A program made the position numbers and the translations under genes. The notes beneath the pieces were generated by a model, which saw only the letters and a program-made list of their open reading frames with translations, was not told the DNA's origin and did no database searches. A DNA stretch of 64,000 bases, taken from positions 6,797-70,796 of the forward strand of contig UQIH01000012.1 of assembly GCA_900541145.1 (NCBI GenBank), given 5' to 3'. This DNA comes from an uncultured Collinsella sp. GTDB lineage: Bacteria > Actinomycetota > Coriobacteriia > Coriobacteriales > Coriobacteriaceae. Numbering within the stretch: the first letter of the stretch is position 1; the number at the start of each line of letters is the position of its first letter. Shown piece after piece: positions 1 to 8,261 of this stretch.

Positions 1-1550
1 GCACGGTTGGCGTCCATGCGGGCGTTGAGGTCGGCGATCGAGAACACGGCCAGGTTGGCATCGGGCACCACGACGCCCTGCGGCAGGGCGGCGTCCACAA
101 AGGTCACGCGTCCGCGCGAGATAGTGGGCACGGCGGCACCGGCGGCAGCCTGGGCGGCACCCGCCTCGAGCGAGCGGGCGTTGAGCGCGTCGGCCTTACG
201 CTCGCGAATGGAAGCATGGGCCTCCTGGCGTGCAGCACGGTCGGCGGAATCCGCCGCTGCCACGCGCACACGGTCGCCGATTGCGCCGGCATTTTCGGGC
301 GCCGCGGTCAGCGATTCCTCAAAGGTAATGCCCTCGTCGCCAAAGGTGAGCTCCATTGACTCGCGCGCACCGCGGTCGGGGATGGCAAACACGCAGGCAT
401 AGCGCTTGCCCACGACCTCCTGGATGCGCGTCATAAAACGGTTGTCCGAGCCTGCGATGGCAGGCTGCTCAATCTTGAGCTCGGCCGTCACCGCACCGCC
501 GGCACGGATGAGGCTCACGTAGTTCAGGCGCTGTTGAGCGCCAAAGTCGAGTTGCTGGGCACGCACGTACAGGCCGTCCAGACGGTCGACCCCCGCCTCG
601 CCGGCACGCGCCTCGATATCCTCGTAAGCGCGCAGGCAATCGTCGAACAGTGAGCGCGGCTCGGACAGCACCACGAGCGCCTTGCCGCTCACATGCGACA
701 GCGGGCTCACGGTCTGGCCGTACATCACCGGCAAAAAGCGGTCGAGCTCAGGCGTGACGATGCGCGCATCCACCATCTCGAGCAGCGCCGCCAACTTGCT
801 GTCGTCCTGGCTGGCGCGGTAGAGCGCCACATGCATGTTGTGGACGGCCTCGTCGGTAAGCGCCAGCTCGCGACAGGGGAAGATCTCGATGCTATCCTCG
901 TTGCCGATGGTCTGCCCCGTGGAGCTCACCATGCGGCGGATGCGATCGATCTCGTCGCCAAAAAACTCGATGCGCACGGGCGCCTTTTCCTGCGCGGGGA
1001 ACACCTCTACGGTGTCGCCGTGCACGCGGAACAGGCCGGGCGCGTCGGCGGCGCCGGCATTGGTGTAGCCCATGCCCACTAGGCGCTGCGGCACCTCATC
1101 AAAAGGAATCTCCTCGCCCACCGCAAAGGTCGTGGACTCCCAATAGCGGCTCTCGACCGGCGGCACGCAGCGCAGCAGCGCGCGGGCCGAGGCAACCATG
1201 ATACAGTTGTCCCCGCGCACGATGCGCCCCAGAGCCTCGCAGCGCTGCGCCACCACGGCATCGTCGGGCGCCTGCTCGCGCCACGGATAGTCCTTGCGCT
1301 CGGGAAAACGGCACACGTGCGCCAGGCCCACGTAGGCGGCAAGGCTGCGCGCGGCGCGATCGGCCGCATCCTCGCCACTCACAATGTAGACCGTCGGGCG
1401 CGGACGGCGCGCAAACTGGGCGGCCGCCATAAGCGTGCGGCCCGACTGCGACACGGCCAGCGTCACGTCCTCGCCGGCATCGAGTCCGGCCTCGACGGTC
1501 TGCAGCGCCTCGGCAGTGTAGAGCTGCGCGGCTATACGGTGAATGAGCAT
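1..1550 (-). CDS. mfd: Transcription-repair coupling factor Mfd, N-terminal half (runs off the window)
   Basis: Mfd removes RNA polymerase stalled at DNA lesions and recruits UvrA. The frame is open from an ATG at 1550, preceded by GAGGAA, to the window edge, so about 516 of the usual roughly 1150 residues are present. The N-terminus reads as a degenerate UvrB-like domain 1: it has YPWREQAPDDAVVAQR near residue 90 and a later RIEFFGDEIDRIR stretch, but no Walker A motif. That separates it from UvrB, whose first domain has a working P-loop. The RID and helicase domains would lie outside the window. It is the first gene after the nth terminator. The family call rests on motif recognition only. 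Confidence 0.85.
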   Translation of the reverse strand, partial: MLIHRIAAQLYTAEALQTVEAGLDAGEDVTLAVSQSGRTLMAAAQFARRPRPTVYIVSGEDAADRAARSLAAYVGLAHVCRFPERKDYPWREQAPDDAVVAQRCEALGRIVRGDNCIMVASARALLRCVPPVESRYWESTTFAVGEEIPFDEVPQRLVGMGYTNAGAADAPGLFRVHGDTVEVFPAQEKAPVRIEFFGDEIDRIRRMVSSTGQTIGNEDSIEIFPCRELALTDEAVHNMHVALYRASQDDSKLAALLEMVDARIVTPELDRFLPVMYGQTVSPLSHVSGKALVVLSEPRSLFDDCLRAYEDIEARAGEAGVDRLDGLYVRAQQLDFGAQQRLNYVSLIRAGGAVTAELKIEQPAIAGSDNRFMTRIQEVVGKRYACVFAIPDRGARESMELTFGDEGITFEESLTAAPENAGAIGDRVRVAAADSADRAARQEAHASIRERKADALNARSLEAGAAQAAAGAAVPTISRGRVTFVDAALPQGVVVPDANLAVFSIADLNARMDANR

Positions 1551-1575
1551 GCTGTTCCTCCGGCATCGCAACGCC

Positions 1576-1603
1576 AAAAGCCCGCCGGGGCAAGCTCGGC
1601 GGG
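1576..1603 (-). terminator. Intrinsic terminator downstream of nth
   Basis: On the minus strand a CCCGCCGAG/CCGGCGGG hairpin is followed by CTTTTGG. It lies between the nth stop codon and the mfd start and probably separates the two transcripts. Confidence 0.6.
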
Positions 1604-1707
1604 TCGTACGTCAAATACATTGTCTGTCATAGTAGCGCATGGAGAGGACTCCGGCTCAAGGGCAAACCCAGCCCCGCAAAAAACGCCAGACGAAGATGCG
1701 TTCCGCC

Positions 1708-2373
1708 CTACCCCGCTACGCGCACGCTGGGGCACAAATCTGCCAGCGGACACTCGTCACATTTGGGTTTGCGGGCGTCGCAGATCTCGCGACCGAAGGT
1801 GATCCACTGATGGTTAACCGACTCCCAATACTCGTGCGGCAAAATCTTGAGCAGATCCTGCTCGGTCTTGAGCGGCTCCTTGGCGTGCGTCTTGGGGCTC
1901 AGCATCAGGCGGTGCGCGATGCGGTTGACGTGCGTGTCGACCGCGATGCCCTCGACAATGCCAAACCCCACGTTGAGCACGATGTTCGCCGTCTTGCGAC
2001 CCACACCCGGCAGTTTGACGAGTTCCTTCATGTCGGCCGGCACCTCGCCGCCGTAATCGGCAACGATCATCTGCGCGGCCTCCACGGCGTGCTTGGCCTT
2101 ACTCTTATAAAAGCCGAGTGACTTAATGGTGTCGGCCACATCGGCCACGCTCGCCCCCGCCATGGCCTCGGGCGTGGGCCACTGGGCAAACAGCTTCGGC
2201 GTCACCTTGTTGACCTGCGCGTCGGTCGTCTGCGCCGAGAGCAGCACCGCGATGAGCAGCCTAAAGGGATTCTCGTGATCCAAAAAACACTCGACCGGGC
2301 CATAGCGACGGTTGAGGCGCTCGCACACCTCAACGGCGCGCTCGCGTTTGGCGGCATTGGTCTCGCGTGGCAT
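1708..2373 (-). CDS. nth: Endonuclease III (DNA glycosylase/AP lyase)
   Basis: Bifunctional base-excision repair enzyme that removes oxidised pyrimidines and cleaves the abasic site. The 221-residue product has the helix-hairpin-helix LPGVGRKTANIVL with the catalytic Lys, the VDTHV motif with the catalytic Asp, and a C-terminal [4Fe-4S] ligand set C-x6-C-x2-C-x5-C (CDARKPKCDECPLADLC). The ATG at 2373 is chosen over an upstream in-frame codon because GAGGAG sits five bases before it. Length and motifs are typical for the family. It lies between an ABC exporter and mfd on the same strand, so this is a small DNA-repair neighbourhood. Confidence 0.93.
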   Translation of the reverse strand: MPRETNAAKRERAVEVCERLNRRYGPVECFLDHENPFRLLIAVLLSAQTTDAQVNKVTPKLFAQWPTPEAMAGASVADVADTIKSLGFYKSKAKHAVEAAQMIVADYGGEVPADMKELVKLPGVGRKTANIVLNVGFGIVEGIAVDTHVNRIAHRLMLSPKTHAKEPLKTEQDLLKILPHEYWESVNHQWITFGREICDARKPKCDECPLADLCPSVRVAG

Positions 2374-2436
2374 ATCGACTCCTCGGCTCGGCGGCATAAC
2401 AAACCTATGGGCACGATTGTCCCACGTATGGGGTCT

Positions 2437-4239
2437 TTACGCCTCCAAAAATGCGCCGGTCTGGCGGCCCCACAGGCTCGCATACTCGCCGCCCGCCTCG
2501 ACAAGCTGCGCATGCGTACCGTCCTCGACAATCTCGCCGTCCGCCAGCACCACGATGCGGTCGAGCGCCGCCACGGTGGACAGGCGATGTGCCACCACAA
2601 TGGAGGTGCGGCCGCGCATCAGGTTCTCGAGCGCCTCCTGCACCAGCGCCTCGGACTCACTGTCCAGGGCAGACGTCGCCTCGTCGAGCACCAGAATCGG
2701 CGCGTCGGTCAGGATAGCGCGGGCAATGGCCACGCGCTGGCGTTGGCCGCCCGAAAGCTTAACGCCGCGCTCGCCCACCATGGTGTCAAAGCCACGGGGC
2801 AGGCGGTCGATAAACTCCAGGGCATTGGCCAGACGCGCGGCCTCGCGGATCTGCTCGTCGGTGGCGTCGGGGCGTCCGTAGGCGATATTCTCGCGAATGG
2901 AGCGATGGAACAGCAGCGCCTCCTGCGGCACGTAGGCAACCTGGCGGCGCAGGCTCTGCTGCGTGCAGCGCGAGACGTCCTGGCCGTCCACGAGCACGCG
3001 GCCGCCCTGTACATCGTCCAGGCGCAACAACAACTTGGTGAGCGTCGTCTTGCCCGAGCCCGATTTGCCTACCAGGCCCACGCGCTGGCCCGCCGCCACG
3101 TGGAGCGTCAGGTCGTCGAACACGCTCTCGCCCGCCGCGGCGTCACGGTATGCAAAGCTCAGGTGCTCAAAATCAATCGCGCCCTCGCTTACTTTAAGCT
3201 CGGGAGCGTTCTCGTCGTCTGCCACCAGACGCGGCTCGTCCAGCACGCGCGTCATCTCGGCCGCATCACCGAGCGCGCGGTTGATGCGCTGCATCATGGA
3301 GCTTACGTAGTTCAGACGCATGGTGAGGTTGTACGTATAGGTAAAGATCATGACGAGCGCACCGGCAGAGATGCCAAACCACGCGTTGCCGCCCGCCACG
3401 AACACACTCACCACGGCCATGGTGATGACGATGAGGCCCGAGGTCGTAAAGTTGCGCTGCATCATGGCGTGCATCGAGACCGTCTCGGCGTCGCGTGCAG
3501 CACGGTCAGCGGTATCGAACAGGTCGCGCTCAAAGTCCTCGCGCCCACAGGTCTTAACGGCCAGGATGTTCGTGACCGCGTCGGACAGCACGCCCGACAG
3601 CTTGTTCTGCGCAGCGGACGTCGCGGCCGAAAGCGGCATGATGCGCTTGTACATAAGCCAGACAAACGCGATGTAGACGACCATAATGCCCACCAGGATC
3701 ACGGTAAACGTCGGCACCACCGGAGCGAGCGCCGCTACCGTGCAGACAACCGAGGTGATGGTGGGAATGAGCGAATACACCGTCACGTCCACCAGCCCCG
3801 TATAGCCGCTCATAAAACGGCTTGTCTGGCTCACGAGCGATCCGCCAAAACGGCTGGTATGGAACGTCATGGATTGATTGGAGAGCGTGTCGAAGCACAG
3901 ACGCGCCAAGTGATAGTTGCCCGCAATCTCGAGCTTGTAGACGGTGTAGTCCTGCAGCTTGGAGAGGATTTGGCCCACTAGGTTAACGAGCACGAGCGCC
4001 AGAATGTAAGGACCAAAGACCTCAAACACCTGGTCGCCTGCCACGGGACCGGCCTGGACGCGGTCGACGATGAGGGCCATCACATAGGTGTTGGCAAACG
4101 TGAGCAAAAAGATGTAGCCCGCCGACGAGAACACCGAGAGAAAGACGATCAGCGGCTGCGTGCGCGTGACGTCCCAAAAACGCTGCAGCGTGCGACGCAC
4201 GGTGGAGCGTTTGAGCGGACTGGTGTTTCTCTGAGACAT
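2437..4239 (-). CDS. ABC exporter half-transporter (fused membrane and ATPase domains)
   Basis: A 600-residue type IV exporter. The N-terminal half has about six hydrophobic segments (from IVFLSVFSSAGYIFLLTFA near residue 30 to about residue 300). The C-terminal half is a complete nucleotide-binding domain: Walker A GKSGSGKTT, signature LSGGQRQRVAIARAIL, Walker B ILVLDEATSALD and switch AHRLST. The ATG at 4239 has AAAGGAAG upstream. It resembles multidrug/lipid exporters of the MsbA/LmrA class, and the substrate cannot be told. It would work as a homodimer unless a partner lies elsewhere. No peptidase domain is present. Confidence 0.9.
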   Translation of the reverse strand: MSQRNTSPLKRSTVRRTLQRFWDVTRTQPLIVFLSVFSSAGYIFLLTFANTYVMALIVDRVQAGPVAGDQVFEVFGPYILALVLVNLVGQILSKLQDYTVYKLEIAGNYHLARLCFDTLSNQSMTFHTSRFGGSLVSQTSRFMSGYTGLVDVTVYSLIPTITSVVCTVAALAPVVPTFTVILVGIMVVYIAFVWLMYKRIMPLSAATSAAQNKLSGVLSDAVTNILAVKTCGREDFERDLFDTADRAARDAETVSMHAMMQRNFTTSGLIVITMAVVSVFVAGGNAWFGISAGALVMIFTYTYNLTMRLNYVSSMMQRINRALGDAAEMTRVLDEPRLVADDENAPELKVSEGAIDFEHLSFAYRDAAAGESVFDDLTLHVAAGQRVGLVGKSGSGKTTLTKLLLRLDDVQGGRVLVDGQDVSRCTQQSLRRQVAYVPQEALLFHRSIRENIAYGRPDATDEQIREAARLANALEFIDRLPRGFDTMVGERGVKLSGGQRQRVAIARAILTDAPILVLDEATSALDSESEALVQEALENLMRGRTSIVVAHRLSTVAALDRIVVLADGEIVEDGTHAQLVEAGGEYASLWGRQTGAFLEA

Positions 4240-4362
4240 GGGCTTCCTTTCGCGTCTGATAGGGCGAAACGCCATTGTTGCACACTAAAGCGCACTTCAG
4301 ACAAGCGCGATGCGAAAAGCGCCCGCGCCGTGCTCGTACAGGCGCACAGCCGTCAGATGCAG

Positions 4363-5718
4363 CTAGTCCTCGTCTTTTTGGCCTGCGAGCAGCTCCGCGG
4401 ATGTGAGTCCCAAGATCTCATCGGCTTGGTTGGCGTCTTCCAGCGCGTCGATGTCCTTGAGCTTGCGCTCCATGACATTGGTACGCGTGGTGATGATGCC
4501 CTCAACCGTTTTGCCCGCGGTCTCGATCTGCTGCTGGGCGCGGCGCAGCGCCGCCTGATAGCGTGGCAACTCGGCCTTGACAGCAGAGAGCACGCGCAGT
4601 ACGTCGTCGGTACGTTTTTGCAGCCTAAACGTCTGGTAGCTCATCTGCAGGCTGTTGAGAATGGCAGCCATGGTGCTGGGACCGGCTACGTTGACGTGAT
4701 AGTCGCGGCCCAGGGTCTCGATAAGCCCGGGGCGGCTGACGACCTCGGCGTACAGTCCCTCAAACGGCACGAACAGAATGCCAAAGTTGGTCGTCGCGGG
4801 CACACTCAGGTACTTTTCGCAGATGTCCTTGGCCTCGCGCTTCACCATCATATCGAGCGTCTTGCGTGCCGCGGCAACGGCCTCCGCATCGCCCGACTCC
4901 TGGGCGTCGAGCAGATGCTCGTACGCGTCGCCCGGGAATTTGGAGTCGATCGGCAGCAGCACGGGATCGCCCTCGTCCACCGGCAGCTTGACGGCAAACT
5001 CAACGCGCTCCGAGGCGCCGGGCTTGGTGGCGACGTTTTCCAGATACTGGTCGGGCGTAAGGATGTCCGTCAGGATCGCACCCAGCTGCACCTCGCCCAA
5101 AATACCGCGCGCCTTCACATTGCCCAGCACGCGCTTAAGATCGCCCACGCCGGTGGCGATGGATTGCATGTCGCCCAGGCCCTTGTACACGGCCTCGAGC
5201 TGGTCGCTCACCTGCTTAAACGATGCCGACAGGCGATCGTTGAGCGTGCGGGAGAGCTTCTCGTCCACCGTTGCGCGCATCTGATCGAGTTGCACGTTGT
5301 TGTCTTTGCGGATAGCACCCAGCTGGGCATCGACCGTCTCGCGCACCTTGTCCAGGCGGTGCTCGATGCCCTCGCGGTTGGCACCGAGCTGTTGGGCCGT
5401 CTCGCGGCGCAGGTCATCCATCCGGTCACCAGCTTGCGAAAACTCACGTGCGATGGTCAGGTAACGTTGCTGCTCCACGGCCGCATCTGTCGTCTGCTGC
5501 TGCGCGATGGCATTGGCCGTGCGGCGAGTTTCGGCCAGCGCGACGTTCAGGGCATCGAGCGCGTTGTTGGCCTGCTCGAGTGCTGCCAGCGTTTCCGCGC
5601 TACTGTCGCCACGCCCCCGCAACTCGGCACGCAGGCTCTTGAGCTGGAGGGCGCAAGCCACAGCAACCCCCACCGCCACCAAGGCGATCGCAACAAGCAC
5701 AATATCAATAGCAGACAT
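4363..5718 (-). CDS. rmuC: RmuC family DNA recombination protein
   Basis: A 451-residue membrane-anchored coiled-coil protein with a nuclease-like domain. It starts with one hydrophobic helix (IDIVLVAIALVAVGVAVACAL), continues as a long charged coiled coil to about residue 210, and has the RmuC core with the conserved stretches GILGEVQLGAIL, LPIDSKFP and FVPFEGLYAEV. RmuC limits recombination between short inverted repeats in E. coli; the exact reaction is unsettled. The ATG at 5718 follows GGCGGAG. The role is notable because this window carries many long inverted repeats, but that link is only suggestive. Confidence 0.9.
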   Translation of the reverse strand: MSAIDIVLVAIALVAVGVAVACALQLKSLRAELRGRGDSSAETLAALEQANNALDALNVALAETRRTANAIAQQQTTDAAVEQQRYLTIAREFSQAGDRMDDLRRETAQQLGANREGIEHRLDKVRETVDAQLGAIRKDNNVQLDQMRATVDEKLSRTLNDRLSASFKQVSDQLEAVYKGLGDMQSIATGVGDLKRVLGNVKARGILGEVQLGAILTDILTPDQYLENVATKPGASERVEFAVKLPVDEGDPVLLPIDSKFPGDAYEHLLDAQESGDAEAVAAARKTLDMMVKREAKDICEKYLSVPATTNFGILFVPFEGLYAEVVSRPGLIETLGRDYHVNVAGPSTMAAILNSLQMSYQTFRLQKRTDDVLRVLSAVKAELPRYQAALRRAQQQIETAGKTVEGIITTRTNVMERKLKDIDALEDANQADEILGLTSAELLAGQKDED

Positions 5719-5842
5719 AAACTCCGCCCAACAAACCCAATCGAGCACCAATCAAAACCGCGATCAATCTTACCCCGCCACACGCACGGATCACCCACTG
5801 CCTTGCAGACAAATTTCTCTTAGAGCCGCGGACGCTAAAACG

Positions 5843-6265
5843 CTAGCTCTCCCAGCCGGTGCGAATGGTTGTCATGACGTCGCCTAGGCGCTGGCCCAGG
5901 GCTGACAGATGTTGGAGCACTTCGCCGGGCGAAGCACCGTTGAGGATGCAGGTGAGCGCATACGAGACCAAGAAAATCGCCGCGAGTCCTAACGGAATGA
6001 GCACGATCATCGCCAATGTACGCAGGCGCTGGCCCACGCGGCGGCGACGCGTGCGGCGTTTGTCGAACGCAAGCTCCTGCGCATATGAATCTTGTTGTAC
6101 GGAATAGTTCTCTGGCGCCGATTCACCCGCAGGCGAAACCGCGGGTGTAACGTTTTGCGCAGGGAGCTGGGCGGTTACCCCTTGCATTTGCATCTCCATG
6201 AGTCGTTGCTGCTGACGCAGCATGCGCTCAGCTTGCTGCTGCGGAGTCTCAAGAAACAGATCCAT
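5843..6265 (-). CDS. Small single-pass membrane protein, function unknown
   Basis: A 140-residue protein that I do not recognise. The first 30 residues are Gln/Met-rich and probably helical (QQQAERMLRQQQRLMEMQMQ). A low-complexity stretch and a strongly basic patch (KRRTRRRRVGQRLR) follow, directly before one transmembrane helix (TLAMIVLIPLGLAAIFLVSYALT) and a short polar tail. By the positive-inside rule the N-terminus is cytoplasmic. The ATG at 6265 has a perfect GGAGG five bases upstream, which decides it over the earlier in-frame ATG. Confidence 0.7.
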   Translation of the reverse strand: MDLFLETPQQQAERMLRQQQRLMEMQMQGVTAQLPAQNVTPAVSPAGESAPENYSVQQDSYAQELAFDKRRTRRRRVGQRLRTLAMIVLIPLGLAAIFLVSYALTCILNGASPGEVLQHLSALGQRLGDVMTTIRTGWES

Positions 6266-6523
6266 GCTGGCCTCCAAAATCGGAGCATTCGACGCTTACG
6301 ACCAGCATCCCGCACCGCCATGACCGCGACAACGCAATCGCCGGCAATAGCCACAAAGTTTCTTCTGCTCAAAAGCTGTCGAAAAGCTCAACAACTCCCC
6401 TACCAGCACTTTCTCTGAGCTTTTTTCGCCAACAATCTTTTGGCCTTCCACCCTTACGCCAACTGACCAAAATCTAACCAATAGCTTGACGAAAATTGTG
6501 GAGACCGGGACCCCACACAAAAA

Positions 6524-6678
6524 GTGCCGCCCCAAAGGGCGGCACACAAACTTATTATCAGCTTTTCTGTAACGAGCACGCGACGACTCAACGCCGGAGC
6601 GCAGGGCGGGAAACCTTTGCCTCGCGCGACCCTGCGAAGCCGTGAGCGAGAGGGAAAGGTTTCCCCGCCCTGCGCTCC
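6524..6678 (-). repeat. 3' UTR repeat unit A: long inverted repeat plus intrinsic terminator
   Basis: Read on the minus strand, this follows the stop codon of the next gene (at 6697) by 18 bases. It starts with a near-perfect inverted repeat of about 28 bp (arms 6648-6678 and 6596-6622). A spacer follows, then the small hairpin GTGCCGCCC/GGGCGGCAC (6524-6545) and a T-rich run, which is an intrinsic terminator. The loop core GCGACCCTGCGAAGCCGTGA and the spacer recur at 7427-7586 with a different stem. Nothing else was seen in the gap 6266-6696. Confidence 0.8.
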
Positions 6679-6696
6679 GTGGTCGGTGAGGACAGA

Positions 6697-7329
6697 CTAC
6701 ATGCCTGCGAGACCTCGGGCGGCGGTGGCGCACATAAACGCCAAGGCTAGAATCACGAGCGAGCCCGCGATGTCTGCCAGCACGCCCATTGCACGGCGTT
6801 CAAACAACCAGCTCTCAAAGTGCGGGGCGACGTTGCGCCAAACACGCCACAGCAAGATGCCCATACCGATGACGCCCGGGATATTGAGCAGTAGGATCTC
6901 GGAGCACAAAAGACCGATCAGGTTACCGGCGGCAAAGCCCGCATCACCCTCGCAGTATTTGCGGTAGACCATATACAGCATGTACGCCACAAACGGCTGC
7001 AAGCACGCAGAAATAAACGAGACCACCATCGAGGGGTCCTGCGAAAAGACCTCGGTGAGTTTATCGACACTCGTGGCGTCCTTCGAAGCCAAGAATAAAC
7101 CGATAACCACAAGGGGCACCACGCCCAAAATTACCTCGACCAGAGTAAACAACTTGGCAGTCAAATCCTCACTAGCCGAATTCAAATGAGGCGCCCACTC
7201 AGGATGAGCATGCGCGCCGACTTTCTTGTCCTTCTCAGCACGATCGGCCTTTTTACCCTCGGCAACCCGATGACCAGGATCCTTGCGAGTTCCCGCCGCA
7301 GCAACCCGAGCTCGAGACTTCTTGCCCAT
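6697..7329 (-). CDS. Four-helix membrane protein, function unknown
   Basis: A 210-residue protein of unknown function. The N-terminal 45 residues are very basic (MGKKSRARVAAAGTRKD) and probably cytoplasmic. Four hydrophobic segments follow: VEVILGVVPLVVIGLFLA, SFISACLQPFVAYMLYMVY, a long one over NLIGLLCSEILLLNIPGVIG, and a C-terminal one (LADIAGSLVILALAFMCATA). The ATG at 7329 is used rather than the GTG nine bases upstream, though the ribosome site (GGGG) is weak. It is followed closely by repeat unit A. Confidence 0.7.
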   Translation of the reverse strand: MGKKSRARVAAAGTRKDPGHRVAEGKKADRAEKDKKVGAHAHPEWAPHLNSASEDLTAKLFTLVEVILGVVPLVVIGLFLASKDATSVDKLTEVFSQDPSMVVSFISACLQPFVAYMLYMVYRKYCEGDAGFAAGNLIGLLCSEILLLNIPGVIGMGILLWRVWRNVAPHFESWLFERRAMGVLADIAGSLVILALAFMCATAARGLAGM

Positions 7330-7426
7330 AAAAAACACCCCATCAGGTAGTAGATAAACTAAAAGTCGCTACCCAGTGTACCCCACCCATGAACGGCGCC
7401 GTCCCAACCAGTCCCCATACAAAAAC

Positions 7427-7586
7427 GTGCCGCCCCAAAAGGGGCGGCACACAAACTTTTTTATTAGCTTTTCTGTAACGAGCACGCGACGACCCAAAGC
7501 GGGCCGGGAGGGCCGGACTACCTTCCCTCAACGCGACCCTGCGAAGCCGTGAGCGAGGAGGGAAGGTAGTCCGGCCCTCCCGGCCC
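7427..7586 (-). repeat. 3' UTR repeat unit B: perfect 29-bp inverted repeat plus intrinsic terminator
   Basis: Same layout as unit A, 21 bases after the rubrerythrin stop. The arms 7501-7529 and 7558-7586 are perfectly complementary over 29 bp, around a 28-base loop with the same core as unit A. The terminator hairpin GTGCCGCCCC/GGGGCGGCAC (7427-7450) is followed on the minus strand by GTTTTTG. The stem sequence is unrelated to that of unit A although loop and spacer are nearly identical. Confidence 0.85.
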
Positions 7587-7607
7587 AGCTCACGCTAGCG
7601 CCACACG

Positions 7608-8147
7608 CTAGTAGTTCACCACCTGCTCTTCAAAGTACGCCTTCGGGTGGTTACACACCGGGCACACCTCAGGCGCCTCGGCACCAACGTGCAGGTGCCC
7701 GCAGTTCAGGCACTTCCATACCTTCACGCCCTCACGCTCAAACACCTCGCCCGACTCGATGCGCTCGACGAGTTTGTTGTAGCGCTCCTCGTGGGCCTTC
7801 TCGACGGCGGCGACACCACGGAACTTCTCGGCGATCTCGGCAAAGCCCTCCTCCTCGGCGGTCTTGGCGAACTCGTCGTACATCGTGGTCCACTCGTAGT
7901 TCTCGCCCGCGGCGGCGTCGCGCAGGTTGTCCAGAGTGCCCGGAACGGCGCCGTCGTGCAGATACTTAAACCACAGCTTGGCGTGCTCGGACTCGTTGCC
8001 CGCCGTCTCGGCAAAGATATTCGAGATCTGAACGTAGCCATCCTTCTTGGCCTTAGATGCGTAGTAGCGATACTTGGTGTGTGCCTGGGACTCACCGGCA
8101 AAAGCAGTCTCGAGGTTCTTCTTGGTTTGGGAATTCTCAAAATCCAT
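7608..8147 (-). CDS. rbr: Rubrerythrin
   Basis: A non-heme diiron peroxidase that detoxifies hydrogen peroxide in anaerobes. The 179-residue product has the ferritin-like four-helix domain with metal ligands in AFAGESQAH and AETAGNESEHA and the later EKAHEERY, followed by a C-terminal rubredoxin-type FeS4 domain (CLNCGHLHVG and CPVCNH). Length is typical. The ATG at 8147 (MDFENSQ) has GGGAAG upstream. It appears monocistronic, with repeat unit B as its 3' end. It agrees with an anaerobic lifestyle, as does nifJ further right. Confidence 0.93.
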   Translation of the reverse strand: MDFENSQTKKNLETAFAGESQAHTKYRYYASKAKKDGYVQISNIFAETAGNESEHAKLWFKYLHDGAVPGTLDNLRDAAAGENYEWTTMYDEFAKTAEEEGFAEIAEKFRGVAAVEKAHEERYNKLVERIESGEVFEREGVKVWKCLNCGHLHVGAEAPEVCPVCNHPKAYFEEQVVNY

Positions 8148-8261
8148 AGGTGTACTTCCCTTCAACACGTGCCGCCCATAGGCTTTGAGCGACCTTGTCT
8201 TTAGGATGCCCTCAAGCCGCGAATTTAAACCTTACAATCCCGTTCTTCAGATTTGAGCGGG

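Noticed and set aside
2275..3981. A 568-codon plus-strand frame opposite the ABC exporter
   Set aside because: Antisense shadow; the minus-strand frame has all ABC motifs.
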